Origin: Ustilaginoidea virens
Taxonomy: Eukaryota; Ascomycota; Sordariomycetes; Hypocreales; Clavicipitaceae
Direction: 5' to 3'
Length of the DNA: 64,000 bases
Assembly: GCF_000687475.1 (NCBI RefSeq)
Contig: NC_057319.1
Location: 1,922,001 to 1,986,000, forward strand
In this document: piece after piece, positions 1 to 9,647 of the stretch
How the letters are laid out: the number at the start of each line of letters is the position of its first letter
How positions within the stretch are numbered: the first letter of the stretch is position 1
Made by a program: the position numbers and the translations under genes
The notes under the pieces: model-generated
Told to the model about the DNA's origin: nothing
What the model saw: only the letters and a program-made list of their open reading frames with translations
The model's database searches: none

Positions 1-641
1 CCCTCGCCGCGTCGATGCGCTCCACCGCCCACGGGTAGCAGCCGGACTTGGCAACGATGTAGACCCCGAGCCCGACGTACAGCAGCGGCACCACGTACAC
101 GGCGTATTTCTCCGCCGCCCTCAGCACACGCCGCTGCCTCATGGCCAGGAAGGCGGCCAGACACCACGCCCCCAGCAGCACGTAGTACACGACGGCGTAG
201 ACGGCAACCTCGGCCCCCTCGGCCTGCGAGAACAGCGGGATGTACGTGCCGATGTTGTCGCCGCCGTTCATGACCGTCACGGCAGCTACCTTGCACACGG
301 TCCTCGCGGACTTGAGTCGCGGGGCGGGGTCGTGGCCGCCTTGTCGGCCATTTCCGCTCGGCGTGAACAGGCCGGCCAGGTTCCAGGTGCCGAGGAGCAT
401 GGGGAGGAAGCCGAGGAAGCCGAGGGGCTCCGGGGCAAGGACGAGGGAGAGGCCGAAGCCGGTGATGCTGACGGCCATGATGACGGTGAAGCCGAGATAC
501 TGGCCGACGGTGATTTTGGCAGGCGTCATGGCGCGGTCGGTCGAGGCCTCGGCCATGAAGGTGGCGAGGACGAACAGGTCATCGATGTTGGTGATGGCGA
601 AGGAGCTGCATGCCGTGCCGAGGGCTTTGCCAAACTGCATT
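1..641 (-). CDS. CadD-like cadmium resistance transporter, partial (3' end outside window)
   Basis: A continuous frame runs from an ATG at 641 leftwards off the window edge (213 codons visible). The N-terminus holds the family signature, a cluster reading SSFAITNIDDLFVLATFMAE, followed by KITVGQYLGFT, a GFLGFLPMLLG helix, the second-half signature MNGGDNIGTYIPLFSQ, and a C-terminal KSGCYPWAVERI. This order is that of the bacterial CadD family (Pfam Cad), about 205-210 residues and roughly five membrane helices, proposed to export cadmium and other cations. The acidic pairs in NIDD and GGDN are natural candidates for cation contact, which is my inference. The ATG was chosen because it stands just before the conserved start. 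No intron is visible in the part seen. The family is mainly bacterial with scattered fungal members, so ancient horizontal transfer is plausible. It is divergent from the gene at 1215. Confidence 0.82.
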
Positions 642-1214
642 TCGGGATGGCGGGCGGCTGGGCGTCGAGCTCTGGGGCGCGATGGGCGGGCGGAAGTCGA
701 GGGCTTGTCGTGTCCGCTCGGGGCCCCGACGCGACGGAGACGTCTGGCCGGGCGGCATGGCGGGTGGACGTGCAGTGCAGGTTGCCAAGCAGACTGGAGA
801 CTGCAGGCAGGCTACGGAGCTGCGTGCGGCCTGGGGGCATGACAGCATGTCGACGACTTGCTGGTGGGTTTCTTGCTTCCACAGGCTCAGTGGGGGAGTT
901 TGTTTGTTGGGAGTTGTCGGGGGAAGTCGATTTGCAACAACCTTGTGCAGGGCTAAGCGGGCAGCTGGGCGGGGATGCTGGCGCCGCGCTGATTGGCCCC
1001 GAGCCCGACTCCTGCCGACTCCTGAAAGCAGCAGAGCAGAGCAGCAGCCCGGTGCCGGCAGCAAGAGCTTCGAGCTTCGACAAAACCCTCCCTCCCCCCC
1101 CCCCCCCCCCCCTCCCCACCAGCGTCGCTTGCAACAATCCCAATCCGTCTCTCGACGACGACGACGCTCGGCACCCGGCTGCCGCATGTCCAGAACCGCC
1201 CTCGAAAGCCGGCC
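642..1214. promoter_or_regulatory. Shared divergent promoter region with C19 tract
   Basis: This 573-bp gap lies between the starts of the CadD-like gene (minus strand) and the His/Met-rich protein gene (plus strand). It holds a run of 19 C at 1094-1112, about 100 bp upstream of the plus-strand ATG, inside a longer pyrimidine-rich stretch. CT-rich stretches often lie near transcription starts in filamentous fungi. No TATA box stands out. Several long frames cross it, but they are GC-rich shadows. Confidence 0.5.
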
Positions 1215-2214
1215 ATGCTCCTGCTCCTGCTCCTGCTCCTCCCACCTCTGCTGCTCGGCGCCCTCGCACGGGCGGCCGCGGAGCCAGCCGCCAGGGAGCA
1301 TCTCGACGGCCTGCCCGCGTACCACTACAGGGCGCCCATCAAGGTGGAATGCATGAACCGCAGCTCGTACGTCCCCAGCACGAAACAAACGGAGAAGAAG
1401 AAGAAGAAGAAGAAGAAGAAGATCGAAACTGACAGGCCCCGGCCGGGCCGGGCGCAGAGAAACCGGCGAACACCTCGAAAACGCCAACCACGAACTGCAA
1501 TGGGTCCCCTTCCCCGTGTGCAACGAGACCGGCAAGCCGCTCGAGTTCCACTACGGCTACGAGGGCGAGGCCAACTGCACCCTCGACTTCGTCTCGGACC
1601 CCTTCTTCCACCTCCTCGAGTTCTACGTGCACAACGACGCCCCCATGTCGTGCCGCCTGCCCGCGCGCCCGCCTGCCCAGGTCGACATCGTGGGCGAGAC
1701 CCCCCCTCCGCGGGAATACATCCCCCTCGTCTTCGCCCTCGCGGGCACGCTGCAGATGAGCCACATGCACATCAGCACTCACATGAACGTCCTGCTGCAC
1801 AGCATGCCCAAGCACCACCTGCGGCCGCACGACAGCGGGGTGCTCGACTCCGCCATTGCCTACAGCACCAGCCCGCTGAGCCACATGCAGGGCTCGCAGA
1901 CGGCGCGCATCATCCCGGGGGAGCCGCTGCCCCTGACCTTTTCCGTCCGCTGGTTCCCCACGCCGCACCTGCCCAAGACCGAGGGCAAGGTCGAGTGGAG
2001 GGGCTTGGGTGGCCGGGGGTTTGCGCCCGGCGCGCTGCTGCACAGCTTGGTCTCGTTTGCGGCCGGCGTGCTCGTGGCCGGCCTGTATACGCTGGGGGTT
2101 GTGCTCCCGCGGAGGCTGCGGGCGCGGTCCATGGGCGGTGCCACGCCTTTGGGGTACGGGTTGAAGACGGCGGCGGTAGGGAACGGATGGGGGTATTCCA
2201 AGCGGAGGGACTGA
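1215..2214 (+). CDS. Putative secreted/membrane His/Met-rich protein, unknown function (2 exons)
   Basis: Exons are 1215-1366 and 1458-2214, giving 302 residues. The intron (1367-1457, 91 nt) has a GTACGT donor, a CTGAC branch-like site and a CAG acceptor, and splicing joins MNRSS to ETGEHLENA in frame. Residues 1-22 are a poly-Leu signal peptide ending in an Ala-rich cleavage region. The lumenal part has paired Cys (C46, C72 and later) and possible N-glycosylation sites (NRS, NET). Residues 150-171 are rich in His and Met (SHMHISTHMNVLLHSMPKHH), which could bind a soft metal. Residues about 243-265 form one membrane helix followed by RR and a short tail. I do not recognise a named family. 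It shares a promoter region with the CadD-like transporter, so a role linked to metal handling is a guess from context only. Confidence 0.75.
1367..1457 (+). other. Intron with (AAG)n tract
   Basis: Intron of the preceding gene. It contains about nine AAG triplets (around 1396-1422), which read through as poly-Lys if unspliced. The GT...CTGAC...CAG signals, and the restored match to the conserved-looking frame downstream, support removal by splicing. Confidence 0.75.
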
Positions 2215-2477
2215 ACAAGGAGTTTGGGAGGGAGGGGGGGGGTGAGGGCGTAGCTGCTTCCCAGCGACGACGCGTGTGCAGCGTGCGTCGCGTGTGGCAT
2301 GACAGCGTTTGAGGAGTACCTACCCGGCCTTACTTGGCCGACTGTGTTATTGCAGGATACATGCATGGCGTGGCAGATGAGGACTGTTGACTTATTTCCA
2401 ACCCCAGATGAGGCTTGAAGCCGCCTTCTAATACATAGCTGCTTATTTTTGCCCCTCGGCTTCCACCCATCCGCACA

Positions 2478-3170
2478 TCATCTAAAACCAGCAGGGCCAG
2501 TCACACCTTTCGACGCCTTTGGCGCAGCCCGCATCCGCGGCAACAGTCTAAAGAACCACATGTCCACCGCCATAACAGCAGCTTATAGGCACCACGTCAG
2601 CCTGGCAGACCAAAACAACGACGGGGGACCAGTCCTCCCCAACGCGCAGCAGACTTACGAATCACCACATAGGGAAAATACGCGCCCCAGAGCAACCCCT
2701 CCTTCTTGTCGGCGCGGACCCTCTCGGGCCCCATGTGCCAGATGTCGAGGCAGCAAGCGAGCGAGCTCAAGGCCGTCACGCACCCGTACACCAGGCCGGC
2801 CAGCTCGGTAGGCCCCGACGTCGGCCTACTCGACGCGAGCTTGTAGACGAGAAACGCCGTCAGAGGCAGCTGCAGCACGGCCTCGACGTACAGAAAGGCC
2901 TGGAACCAGGGCTCGTGGCCGAGGGACGCAAAGTATGGGTCCCCGGACGTGGCTGTCCACCACGCGCGCAGGGACAAGAGCCCGTGGAGGGGCGACGAGG
3001 CATCTTGCCAGAGGAATCGGGGGTACAAGGGGACTAGGTCGAGAACTGCGATGATTTGTCAGTGCCGAGCGTTGGTAGCGGGACAGGAAGGGGACGGGGG
3101 TCTTACGGAGCATGCCGACGAGCTGGGTGGCCACGATGGGCAGGTAGAGCTTTTCGAGGATTGTCGGCAT
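2478..3170 (-). CDS. EXPERA/TMEM97 (sigma-2 receptor) family membrane protein (3 exons)
   Basis: Exons on the minus strand are 3170-3107, 3045-2659 and 2581-2478, giving 184 residues with all phases consistent. Introns are 61 nt (GTAAGA, CTGAC, CAG) and 77 nt (GTAAGT, CTGAC, AAG). The protein has four predicted membrane helices and the TMEM97/EXPERA layout: an early Asp (D24 in LLDLVPLYPRFLW), D57 in SGDPYF, E76 in YVEAVLQLP, and FPYVVIPAVMAVDM near the end. These correspond to D29, D56 and E73 of human TMEM97. EXPERA proteins act in the ER in sterol handling (emopamil binding, TMEM97, TM6SF2). The first intron shifts the frame after GML, so an unspliced reading looks truncated. The gene is convergent to the 1215-2214 gene, with 263 bp between stops. 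Confidence 0.87.
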
Positions 3171-3187
3171 GGTAAGACGGGCAAGTT

Positions 3188-3212
3188 GGGGGGGGGGGGG
3201 GGGGGGGGGGGG
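3188..3212. repeat. G25 homopolymer just upstream of the TMEM97-like gene
   Basis: Twenty-five consecutive G on the plus strand, which are C on the coding strand of the minus-strand gene, ending 17 bp before its ATG (3170). It probably lies in the 5' leader or core promoter. The length is likely variable and hard to sequence. Confidence 0.9.
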
Positions 3213-3640
3213 TCCTGATCTTTGATCTGTTGGCAATGGAACTCTTCTGGTGATGGGGATGCACCAAAGTAAATGATTCTGATCTGGCTTGCTTTGAACT
3301 TGGGGGCCAGCGATGGGTGGGCCCGGGACAACCGTGGCAATCTCGGCTCGGCTGCTGCGCCTACGCCCGCTGTTCCCGAATCCCGACATGAATTCCACGT
3401 CTTACCATGTATGTAGCTTGAGCACTGCGGCCGAGGCCCGACAACAATGCGGCTGAACTTGCAGAAGACCCTTGCCTGCCGGCCGTACTAACAACAGGGA
3501 AGCAGCCTCGCTACTCCGTCGTCTGTTCCGTACTAGGTTAGGTACCTGTTAGCTACAGCAGGTTGGCGTCACCCCTTTTCTTGGAAGAGACTGGTGTTGC
3601 ACCAAAAGTGTGACGCCACACAATGTGTGACTTTATTGGG
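3213..3640. other. Intergenic region left of the Tc1 element
   Basis: Upstream region of the TMEM97-like gene. It contains one TAGGTACCT-type motif (about 3535-3548) and a GTGTGAC direct repeat (about 3608-3631). No coding sequence seen. Confidence 0.55.
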
Positions 3641-3642
3641 TA

Positions 3643-3670
3643 CAGTGGGTATCCATAAGTCCCGCAACAA
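3643..3670 (+). repeat. Tc1 element 5' terminal inverted repeat
   Basis: About 28 bp that match 5014-5041 in inverted orientation at roughly two thirds of positions, including CAGT at the tip and CGCAACA inside. It directly follows the TA target site. Confidence 0.85.
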
Positions 3671-3735
3671 AAACGCGTAGCGCGAAGTCTTCGCGCCTCA
3701 ACCAATTTTACCCTTTACATTACAACGCCCATAAT

Positions 3736-4897
3736 ATGCCCACAACAATGCCTCTAAATCGTGCCTTTGGTACGGAAATATCAGGAAATCGTCAGAAGAA
3801 TCATGAATTTTCACCAGTGCAAAAAGCTGCTATGATTGCAGAATTATCGCAAGGTAAAACCTACCGCGCTGTAGCTGCTACCTTTAACGCGTCACCATCT
3901 ACAGCATATAGGATATTTAAACGCTGGAAAGAAGAATCAACACTTGAAAATAAGCCTCGTTCTGGGCGGCCACCAAAGCTTACAGAAGCTAAAAAGCGCT
4001 ATATTGTTCTTCTTGTCAAAAGGAATCGCAGCATTACATATAGTGCCCTAATTGGCGCTATGGGTGGCCGAATAAGCCGCTCAACTATCCGACGGTGCCT
4101 TCGAGGCTATTGGCAACGCAAATGGAAGTCTATGAAAAGAATACCACTATCAAAAGAAACAGCAAAAAAGAGGCTTTATTTTGCACGTTATTGGCTGCAG
4201 AAAGTCGAAGAATTGATGGAGGTAAGTATGATTAAAAATAGCCCCTTCAAATAGCTATTTACTAATATAGCAGCCTCTATAGATAATTTTTTCTGATGAG
4301 ACCTCTATTGCAAATCAAGGCAATAAAACACCACAATGGATATTCCGCGACCCTCATGAGCGATTTAACAAGGATCTTGTTAACCTTACCTGCCATGTAA
4401 AGGCCCCATTATCGATCATGGCCTGGGGGGCTATTTATCGCACCGGCCGGAGCCCTATTATCATTATGGATCGCGATGAACAGTCTGCTCGAAATGGATA
4501 TACAGCGCGAAGCTATCAAAAGGCTCTATCAGAAGGTCTCTTACCTATATACGACGGTATGAGGCTATTCCAGCAAGATAACGCGAGAATTCATACTTGC
4601 GCTGCAACATCTCAATGGCTACGGCGACATACAATTATAGCGATTGAATGGCCTCCGCATTCGCCTGATTTAAACCCTATTGAGCATGTATGGAAGGCTT
4701 TAAAGCAGGAATTGGTAACTGCTAACCCTCATCTATCAATTCTAAAGAATAATGAGGCGTATAGGGCTGAATTAATAGAATGTATTAAAAAAGCATGGGC
4801 AGCAGTGCCACAGCCCTTAATTACGAGGCTGATTGAGTCTATGCCACAGCGCTTACATGCTGTAATTCGCGCACGTGGTTGGTATACTAAATATTGA
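3736..4897 (+). CDS. Tc1-type DD34E transposase (2 exons, apparently intact)
   Basis: Exons are 3736-4221 and 4283-4897, giving 366 residues. The 61-nt intron has GTAAGTATG, a CTAAT branch-like site and a TATAG acceptor, and stops fill the unspliced frame. The enzyme would cut and rejoin the element ends at TA sites. Residues about 25-70 form a paired-like helix-turn-helix (GKTYRAVAATFNASPSTAYR), followed by RSGRPPK, a GRPR-type hook. The catalytic triad is visible: first Asp in FSDET just after the intron, second in QQDNARIH, and Glu in LNPIEHVWK, with 34 residues between the last two (DD34E, Tc1 rather than DD34D mariner). The intron-exon2 junction lies just before the first catalytic Asp. 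ATG codons at 3736 and 3748 are both possible starts. No frameshift or stop is seen, so the product may be functional. Confidence 0.9.
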
Positions 4898-5013
4898 TCG
4901 CGAAAAGCAGGGCTATTTGCCACATCTTGTTTTATTAGAATTAATGCATTACTACCTAAGTTGTGGCTATTTGAATTCTTACGCGATAATGTGGTGATGG
5001 CGTTGATGTGGGG

Positions 5014-5041
5014 TTGTTGCGACACTTTTGCGTATATACTG
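5014..5041 (-). repeat. Tc1 element 3' terminal inverted repeat
   Basis: Inverted counterpart of 3643-3670, ending in ACTG before TA at 5042-5043. Confidence 0.85.
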
Positions 5042-5086
5042 TATTATGTACTGCGATAACTGGAGCCTACCCGCCCCCCGCAGCCC

Positions 5087-5521
5087 AGAGTGCAGGTCAA
5101 CCGACCATTGCCCCCCCCCTTGTCATCCGACCTCTCACAACAACTCAACTGACCTGACCATTACTGTGGGCTACATGCCTACTCTTAATATAACTGGTTT
5201 ATTAGAGAAAATTAGGGCAAGTCTCTTTATATAGGAGAATATGTATAAAAGTGCTTCTTTTCCCTTAAGTACTGGGTTCCTAGGTAGGCGCACCTACCTA
5301 AGTAAAAAAAAAAAAAAAAAAAAAAAAAAGTATAGAAAGTCACTTTCTATAGAAAAATATACATAAAGGTACTTATAGTCTAGTGGCTACTTATAGATTT
5401 AAGAATCTACTACTACTTGTTAGCGTACTCTATAGTAGAGAAGAGCACTGTTCAGGACAGTCAAGTTATTGTGGGGGGGTCGGATGATACGGGGTGGCAA
5501 TGGTTGGTTGACATGCAGTCT
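5087..5521. mobile_element. Candidate MITE (non-autonomous DNA transposon), 26-bp TIRs, 10-bp target repeat
   Basis: The ends 5087-5112 and 5496-5521 are inverted copies matching at about 23 of 26 positions. They read AGAGTGCAGGTCAACC at the left and, reversed, AGACTGCATGTCAACC at the right. Outside lies the same decamer CCCCGCAGCC at 5076-5085 and 5522-5531 in direct orientation, as expected of a target duplication. One C (5086) separates the left copy from the TIR, so the exact end is uncertain. A 9-10 bp duplication suits a Mutator-like element; a hAT origin (8 bp) is less likely. The inverted similarity continues inside (GGTCGGATGA). The interior has a near-palindrome TAGGTAGG..CCTACCTA (5281-5300), then A26 (5304-5329), and no coding capacity. 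Confidence 0.65.
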
Positions 5522-5531
5522 CCCCGCAGCC

Positions 5532-6397
5532 GCCGTGCCAAGCCAAGCCTCTCATGCAGGTCCTTCTCCACAGGGGCCGCAATATCCATCCATCCACGAC
5601 GGACGGAGTCAATACTCCGTACTCCATGCACAACCGCTATCATCAATAGCTTCCCCGTCATCCGTCATGCCTCTAAACCACATTAGACGTCAGCGACAAC
5701 CAAACATCATTGTCGCCATCCAACGGCATCCCAACTCGTTACAGAATGGCTGCCTCTTCACGCATGCAAGCCCTGCGCTGGAAATCAATGTCCCAATTGC
5801 TACCCTACCCAATAATGCTTCCATACGCGAGTCTGCCAGGCTTCCTTCATACCCAGAAAATAAAATATAGTATAGCCCTGGTCAGTCCACAGGCCAAAGT
5901 TCATAATGTCTGTTCCGCTTGTATGCGTGTCATAAGTGATGTCGTATGTACAAAATTGCGCTGTCCATGCAGCTACAAACTCTCTTCTCACATGGAGCGG
6001 CTTGGTCCCTTCTCTTCATCCTGCCTGCCATTGCGTTGCCTTGGCCAAGCCTCAAAAACCGCTGGGCCGCTGTCGCCGGCACCTAAAATAGGCACTCTAG
6101 CCGTCCATTCAAAATTGCCAACGCCATCCTGGTATCTTAGAAGAATATGCTGTGTGCAAAAAGAACATTCTCGGCTTCGAAAACGTAGACCATGGTTCTG
6201 TTTCAGTGCGAACAAGTTTCATCTACTTCGTCCAAGTTCGTCGTCTAGTCAATTGTCCAAGAAAAGAAAACGCAGGAGGCAACAAATGCCCCCTCACACG
6301 ATGTAAAACAGAGAGAGAGAGAGAGAGAAGAGGGCGGGGGGAGGGAGGTGTGATTGTGGGAAGACAAGACAAAGGTGTTCAGCGTGTTGGCGCTTTT
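5532..6397. other. Intergenic, downstream of the WSC gene
   Basis: No gene recognised. It contains a TACTCCGTAC motif near 5613 and a GA dinucleotide run at 6311-6328 close to the WSC gene stop, probably in its 3' UTR. Short frames on both strands show no family signature. Confidence 0.5.
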
Positions 6398-8054
6398 TCA
6401 TTCCACCACCGGATCGGGATTTGTCGCTCGCAGAATTTTGGGCTGCTGAATCCTTCGCGAGTAGTCATGGTCGTCACGCAACGTATTCATGCTCTCTCGA
6501 CTGCCATTACGTGCATACAAGCTTTGCTGGAACGGATCCATGCGAGGGTCGATTTGCAGAGTGCTGCTTCTGTTGCCCGTGGAGCCTGGCGATCCTGGAG
6601 CTCGAGACATTTCCGGCCGACCGGAGCCCATCATTCCGGATGAGCTGCCGCGAACGCTAGGATCGTCTTGAAACGCCTCTTGTTGTTGTTGCTGTTTCTT
6701 GCGCCGGAAATAGAAGAACATGATCAAGGCTGCCAAGGCTAGCACGCCGCTAACGATGCCCACGACAATGCCTACGATGGCGCCTGTTTTAAGCCCACTT
6801 TCTTGAACCGTCACGTCTTGATTGTCGCCGGAAGCGTGGCCGGTCTCCGTCGGAATGATCGTTACCGTCTTGATAGTACCATCAGCAGTAACTGTAGCAA
6901 CGGTAGTCGGTTTCGGAGTCGGAGTCGGTGAGGGTGAATTTTGTGAGCTCGACTATACATGTATTCATTAGCTTGGCACTTTTCCATTGATTGTATCTGG
7001 CGCACTAGAATTCGAGGAAAAACTTGGTCAGGGAAGTGATCGGTGCATGAAGAGGCAATAATGGGCACACACAAAATGAAGAAAGACGGGGGAAGTTGAG
7101 AATACCATGGCCAAAGTGGTCAAGGGAATGTGAAGTGTAGAGATCGCGGGAGTCCAAGGGCTGGTCAAGGTCGATCCTACAGTGGAAATGCTGCTACTTC
7201 TTAAGCTACTGCTGCTGCTGCTCGCCGCTGACGACGGGCTAGATGTCAAGGTTGGCAAAGGTGTATCCTGCCCCCGTCTCAGTTACCAATGCCATCAAAC
7301 GCGGATTTAACAAGGGCAACAGGAAATCGAATAAAAGAATCCTTTAAACGTGTGTCCATTGTCTTGCCAAGAGAAGTCGGGTGCCATGTTGAACCATGAT
7401 AGCATAGAAAGTGTGTGAAATGAAGAACCGCCTATGAAGCAGACGGAATGGTTCTCGACATTCACTCTGGCGATATGAAATATTTTCCGAGGTTCAGAAA
7501 CAAGCAAAAAAAAAATAGTGTATTGCAGAAGGGGTTGAACTTGTCCTGAAATATGGAAGACACTGATAAAAAGAAAAAAGATCCAAGACTTACTTCACTA
7601 CTCGTTGGGGTAATTCCGCCCACGGTTCCAGAAGGAAGTGCGTTGAGAATAATGTATCCGTACAAGCCAGCAGCACCACATTTCTCATCCGGATAGCCAG
7701 GGCATCCCGAATTACATCGAGAAGTGCTGACTTGGAATGACTTGTCGGGTGTATAGTTCGAGCACCAGCAGCTGTTTGATTGAGTGATTGCATAAGCATA
7801 ACCCTCTGGGTTGCAAAAGTCGTGGCAAAGCCCATTCGTCTGAAACATGCTTATGTCTGATGCAAAGAGTTCGCGTTAATTGAATTCGTGAAAGGTATCT
7901 TACAGGGCATGGTGAACGTACTTCTGCCCATCGAGGCTGTGTTGAAGCTTGCACAGATGTCAACATCAAATGCGTCGGCAAGGCCAGGCCACAAAGCTGC
8001 TATAAAAATAAGTCCACCCAGGCCTTGTATTACAAATAAGCCGAGCGATGCCAT
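6398..8054 (-). CDS. WSC-domain cell-wall integrity sensor (4 exons)
   Basis: Exons on the minus strand are 8054-7922, 7856-7594, 7267-7106 and 6952-6398; all phases join to 370 residues. Introns are 65, 326 and 153 nt. Signal peptide about 1-28. WSC domain about 30-118 with eight Cys (C34, 55, 59, 74, 76, 92, 96, 104), including GLCHDFC and SCWCSNY. Residues about 119-240 are a Ser/Thr/Pro-rich stalk suited to O-mannosylation. One membrane helix (about 243-268) is followed by RRKK and a Ser-rich cytoplasmic tail ending in DYSRRIQQPKILRATNPD, like the conserved tail of Wsc1-3/SLG1 sensors that signal to Rho1 and the cell-wall integrity MAP kinase path. The first ATG in frame is 8054. Intron 2 is long for a fungus and could hide a small alternative exon. 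Confidence 0.88.
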
Positions 8055-9091
8055 TGTGTCTGAGAGACTCCACAAAAGGAGAAATAACGGGATACTAAAG
8101 TGCTAGTGTGAGCCTAGTGTGAGCATGAAGATATTCGTGCTAGAAGCGTGGCAGAATTTCCGCACCTTTTTGCGTGTCCGGTACTGAAAAAAGAAAAAAA
8201 CAAGGAAAAAGAAGGAAAAGAACAGGAAAAAATATGCGGTGATGAGGTCACCGCATAATACTCCAAAAACTGCTAGTTTGTTAGTAATTCGTGGCCATAA
8301 CAAGACCAGGAGTTGTGATGACCTTTCTGAATCCAATTGCTCTCAGCTGGTGATGGACGCCGTAAGCCGACACCGATGCAACGCCGTCAAGATCGGCCAC
8401 AGTTGCAGTTGGCGGTGCCAGAGCTTGATCGGTCGTAAGGTTCGACCGAGGTTCGGGGAGATGCAGTTACGATGTCCGCAAACGAAGGAGGAGGAGCAAG
8501 ATTGGCAATCACAGCTGGTCTCGATCGAGTTCAAACACAGCTTCCCAAAAATGTGGTTGAATAAAACGACTGGCCAGCGCGGAACGAAGACGACGATGCA
8601 AAACGAAAGCGGCCCTGGCTAGTGGTTTGAGGTTGGCAACCAAGCGGACTCGGAGCTTCAAACGCGAGGTCAGAATGCCCAACTTGATAAGATACTGAGT
8701 TCTTCGAGGCAAGGGTGATTACAGCAAGTCTCTTTTTGATGATTCCGTGAATATCGTCGGCGAAATGGTGGCGGCGTACGAAATCGTGCTTGTGCTGTTG
8801 TGTTGTATGCTGTCCCGTCACCGTGACTGGAATGCTGGGAGGTCAGCAAACGCGGTGAAGAAAGCACAACGAAATCGGGGTAGGTAAAGTGACGCAGGAA
8901 GGTGCCGCAGTCCAGGCCCAAATCACAAGAACTGCAATTGAGCCTAGGAAAGTCGAAACGAGGCAACCCTACTGTTGCCAGGGAACAGGGGAGGTGGAAA
9001 GGAGAAAGATGCGAGGTTCAGTTTCAGAGAGGAGGTAGGTGTAAGCAGAAAGTGGAGGGGAAGGGCCAAGGCAGAGTCCTGTCCCCTCTCC

Positions 9092-9094
<3 letters not shown>

Positions 9095-9125
<31 letters not shown>
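9095..9125. repeat. A31 homopolymer
   Basis: Thirty-one consecutive A, followed by a purine-rich stretch to about 9190. No target duplication or SINE/LINE body was seen next to it, so a retroposed tail is not supported. Confidence 0.9.
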
Positions 9126-9129
<4 letters not shown>

Positions 9130-9614
9130 GGAAAAGGAAAGAAAGAACAAGGCAGAGAAGTAAGAAAAGGAGGAAAGAAAAAGAGGGCCTTGCTCAAAAC
9201 AGCTGCTACTCACTCGACCACCAAAACAACACAAGGTACATACAATGTACTCCGTACGAAATAGTCAGGCTGACCTGAAGCGCACAATGGCCCATGGATA
9301 AAAAAAAAAAAAATATGACCAATTGCTCCGTACCAACAGCCCGTTGCGCTCCGGATCGGTTTGTTTTACAAAGTGTGGAAAATCCAGGCTTGTGAGTGGA
9401 CAACTGCAAGACGGATATCTGGGCTTGCATGGCTGGCCACAGGAAGGGGGGTGGGTCTACCAGGCTGGACGGGTTGAGTCGTGCACACTGCAACGTGACA
9501 TTCGCACCTACTATGAAGTAGCTAATAAAGTAGGTACCTACTGTGTCAGAACGATTTAGCTGAAGGCCGAACAAGACGAAAAATGAGTTGAGTGGAACCA
9601 CTTGCACGAGCGGC

Positions 9615-9647
9615 GGTGGGCAGTGGGCGGTGGGCGGTGGGCGGTGG
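9615..9647. repeat. 7-bp tandem repeat (GTGGGCG type)
   Basis: Four to five copies of a G-rich heptamer with one G to A variant, in the noncoding region between the WSC and PI-PLC genes. Confidence 0.8.

Larger units (their letters stand above)
3643..5041 (+). mobile_element. Tc1/mariner-superfamily DNA transposon, complete
   Basis: A 1,399-bp element begins CAGTGGGTATCC at 3643 and ends GCGTATATACTG at 5041. It is flanked on both sides by TA (3641-3642 and 5042-5043), the target duplication of the Tc1/mariner superfamily. Terminal inverted repeats of about 28 bp are imperfect: CAGT at the tips and a CGCAACA block about 21 bp in are identical, with changes between. It encodes one transposase with an intron and no premature stop. 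It lacks the heavy CpA to TpA decay of the retroelements further right, so it is either young or low-copy. Confidence 0.92.

Noticed and set aside
332..1535. Several long overlapping frames on both strands over the CadD/His-Met promoter region
   Set aside because: GC-rich DNA has few stops by chance; these frames lack any family signature, run through the C19 tract and conflict with the two supported genes.
2597..3028. A 143-residue single-exon gene inside the TMEM97-like locus
   Set aside because: Two introns with good signals add the missing first helix and the conserved FPYVVIPAV end, and the total length is divisible by three.
4418..4897. Second transposase half as a separate short gene
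   Set aside because: A GT-AG intron at 4222-4282 joins it in phase to the upstream helix-turn-helix part and supplies the first catalytic Asp.
9095..9125. Retroposed SINE or processed pseudogene tail (A31)
   Set aside because: No body with tRNA-like boxes and no flanking duplication could be seen.
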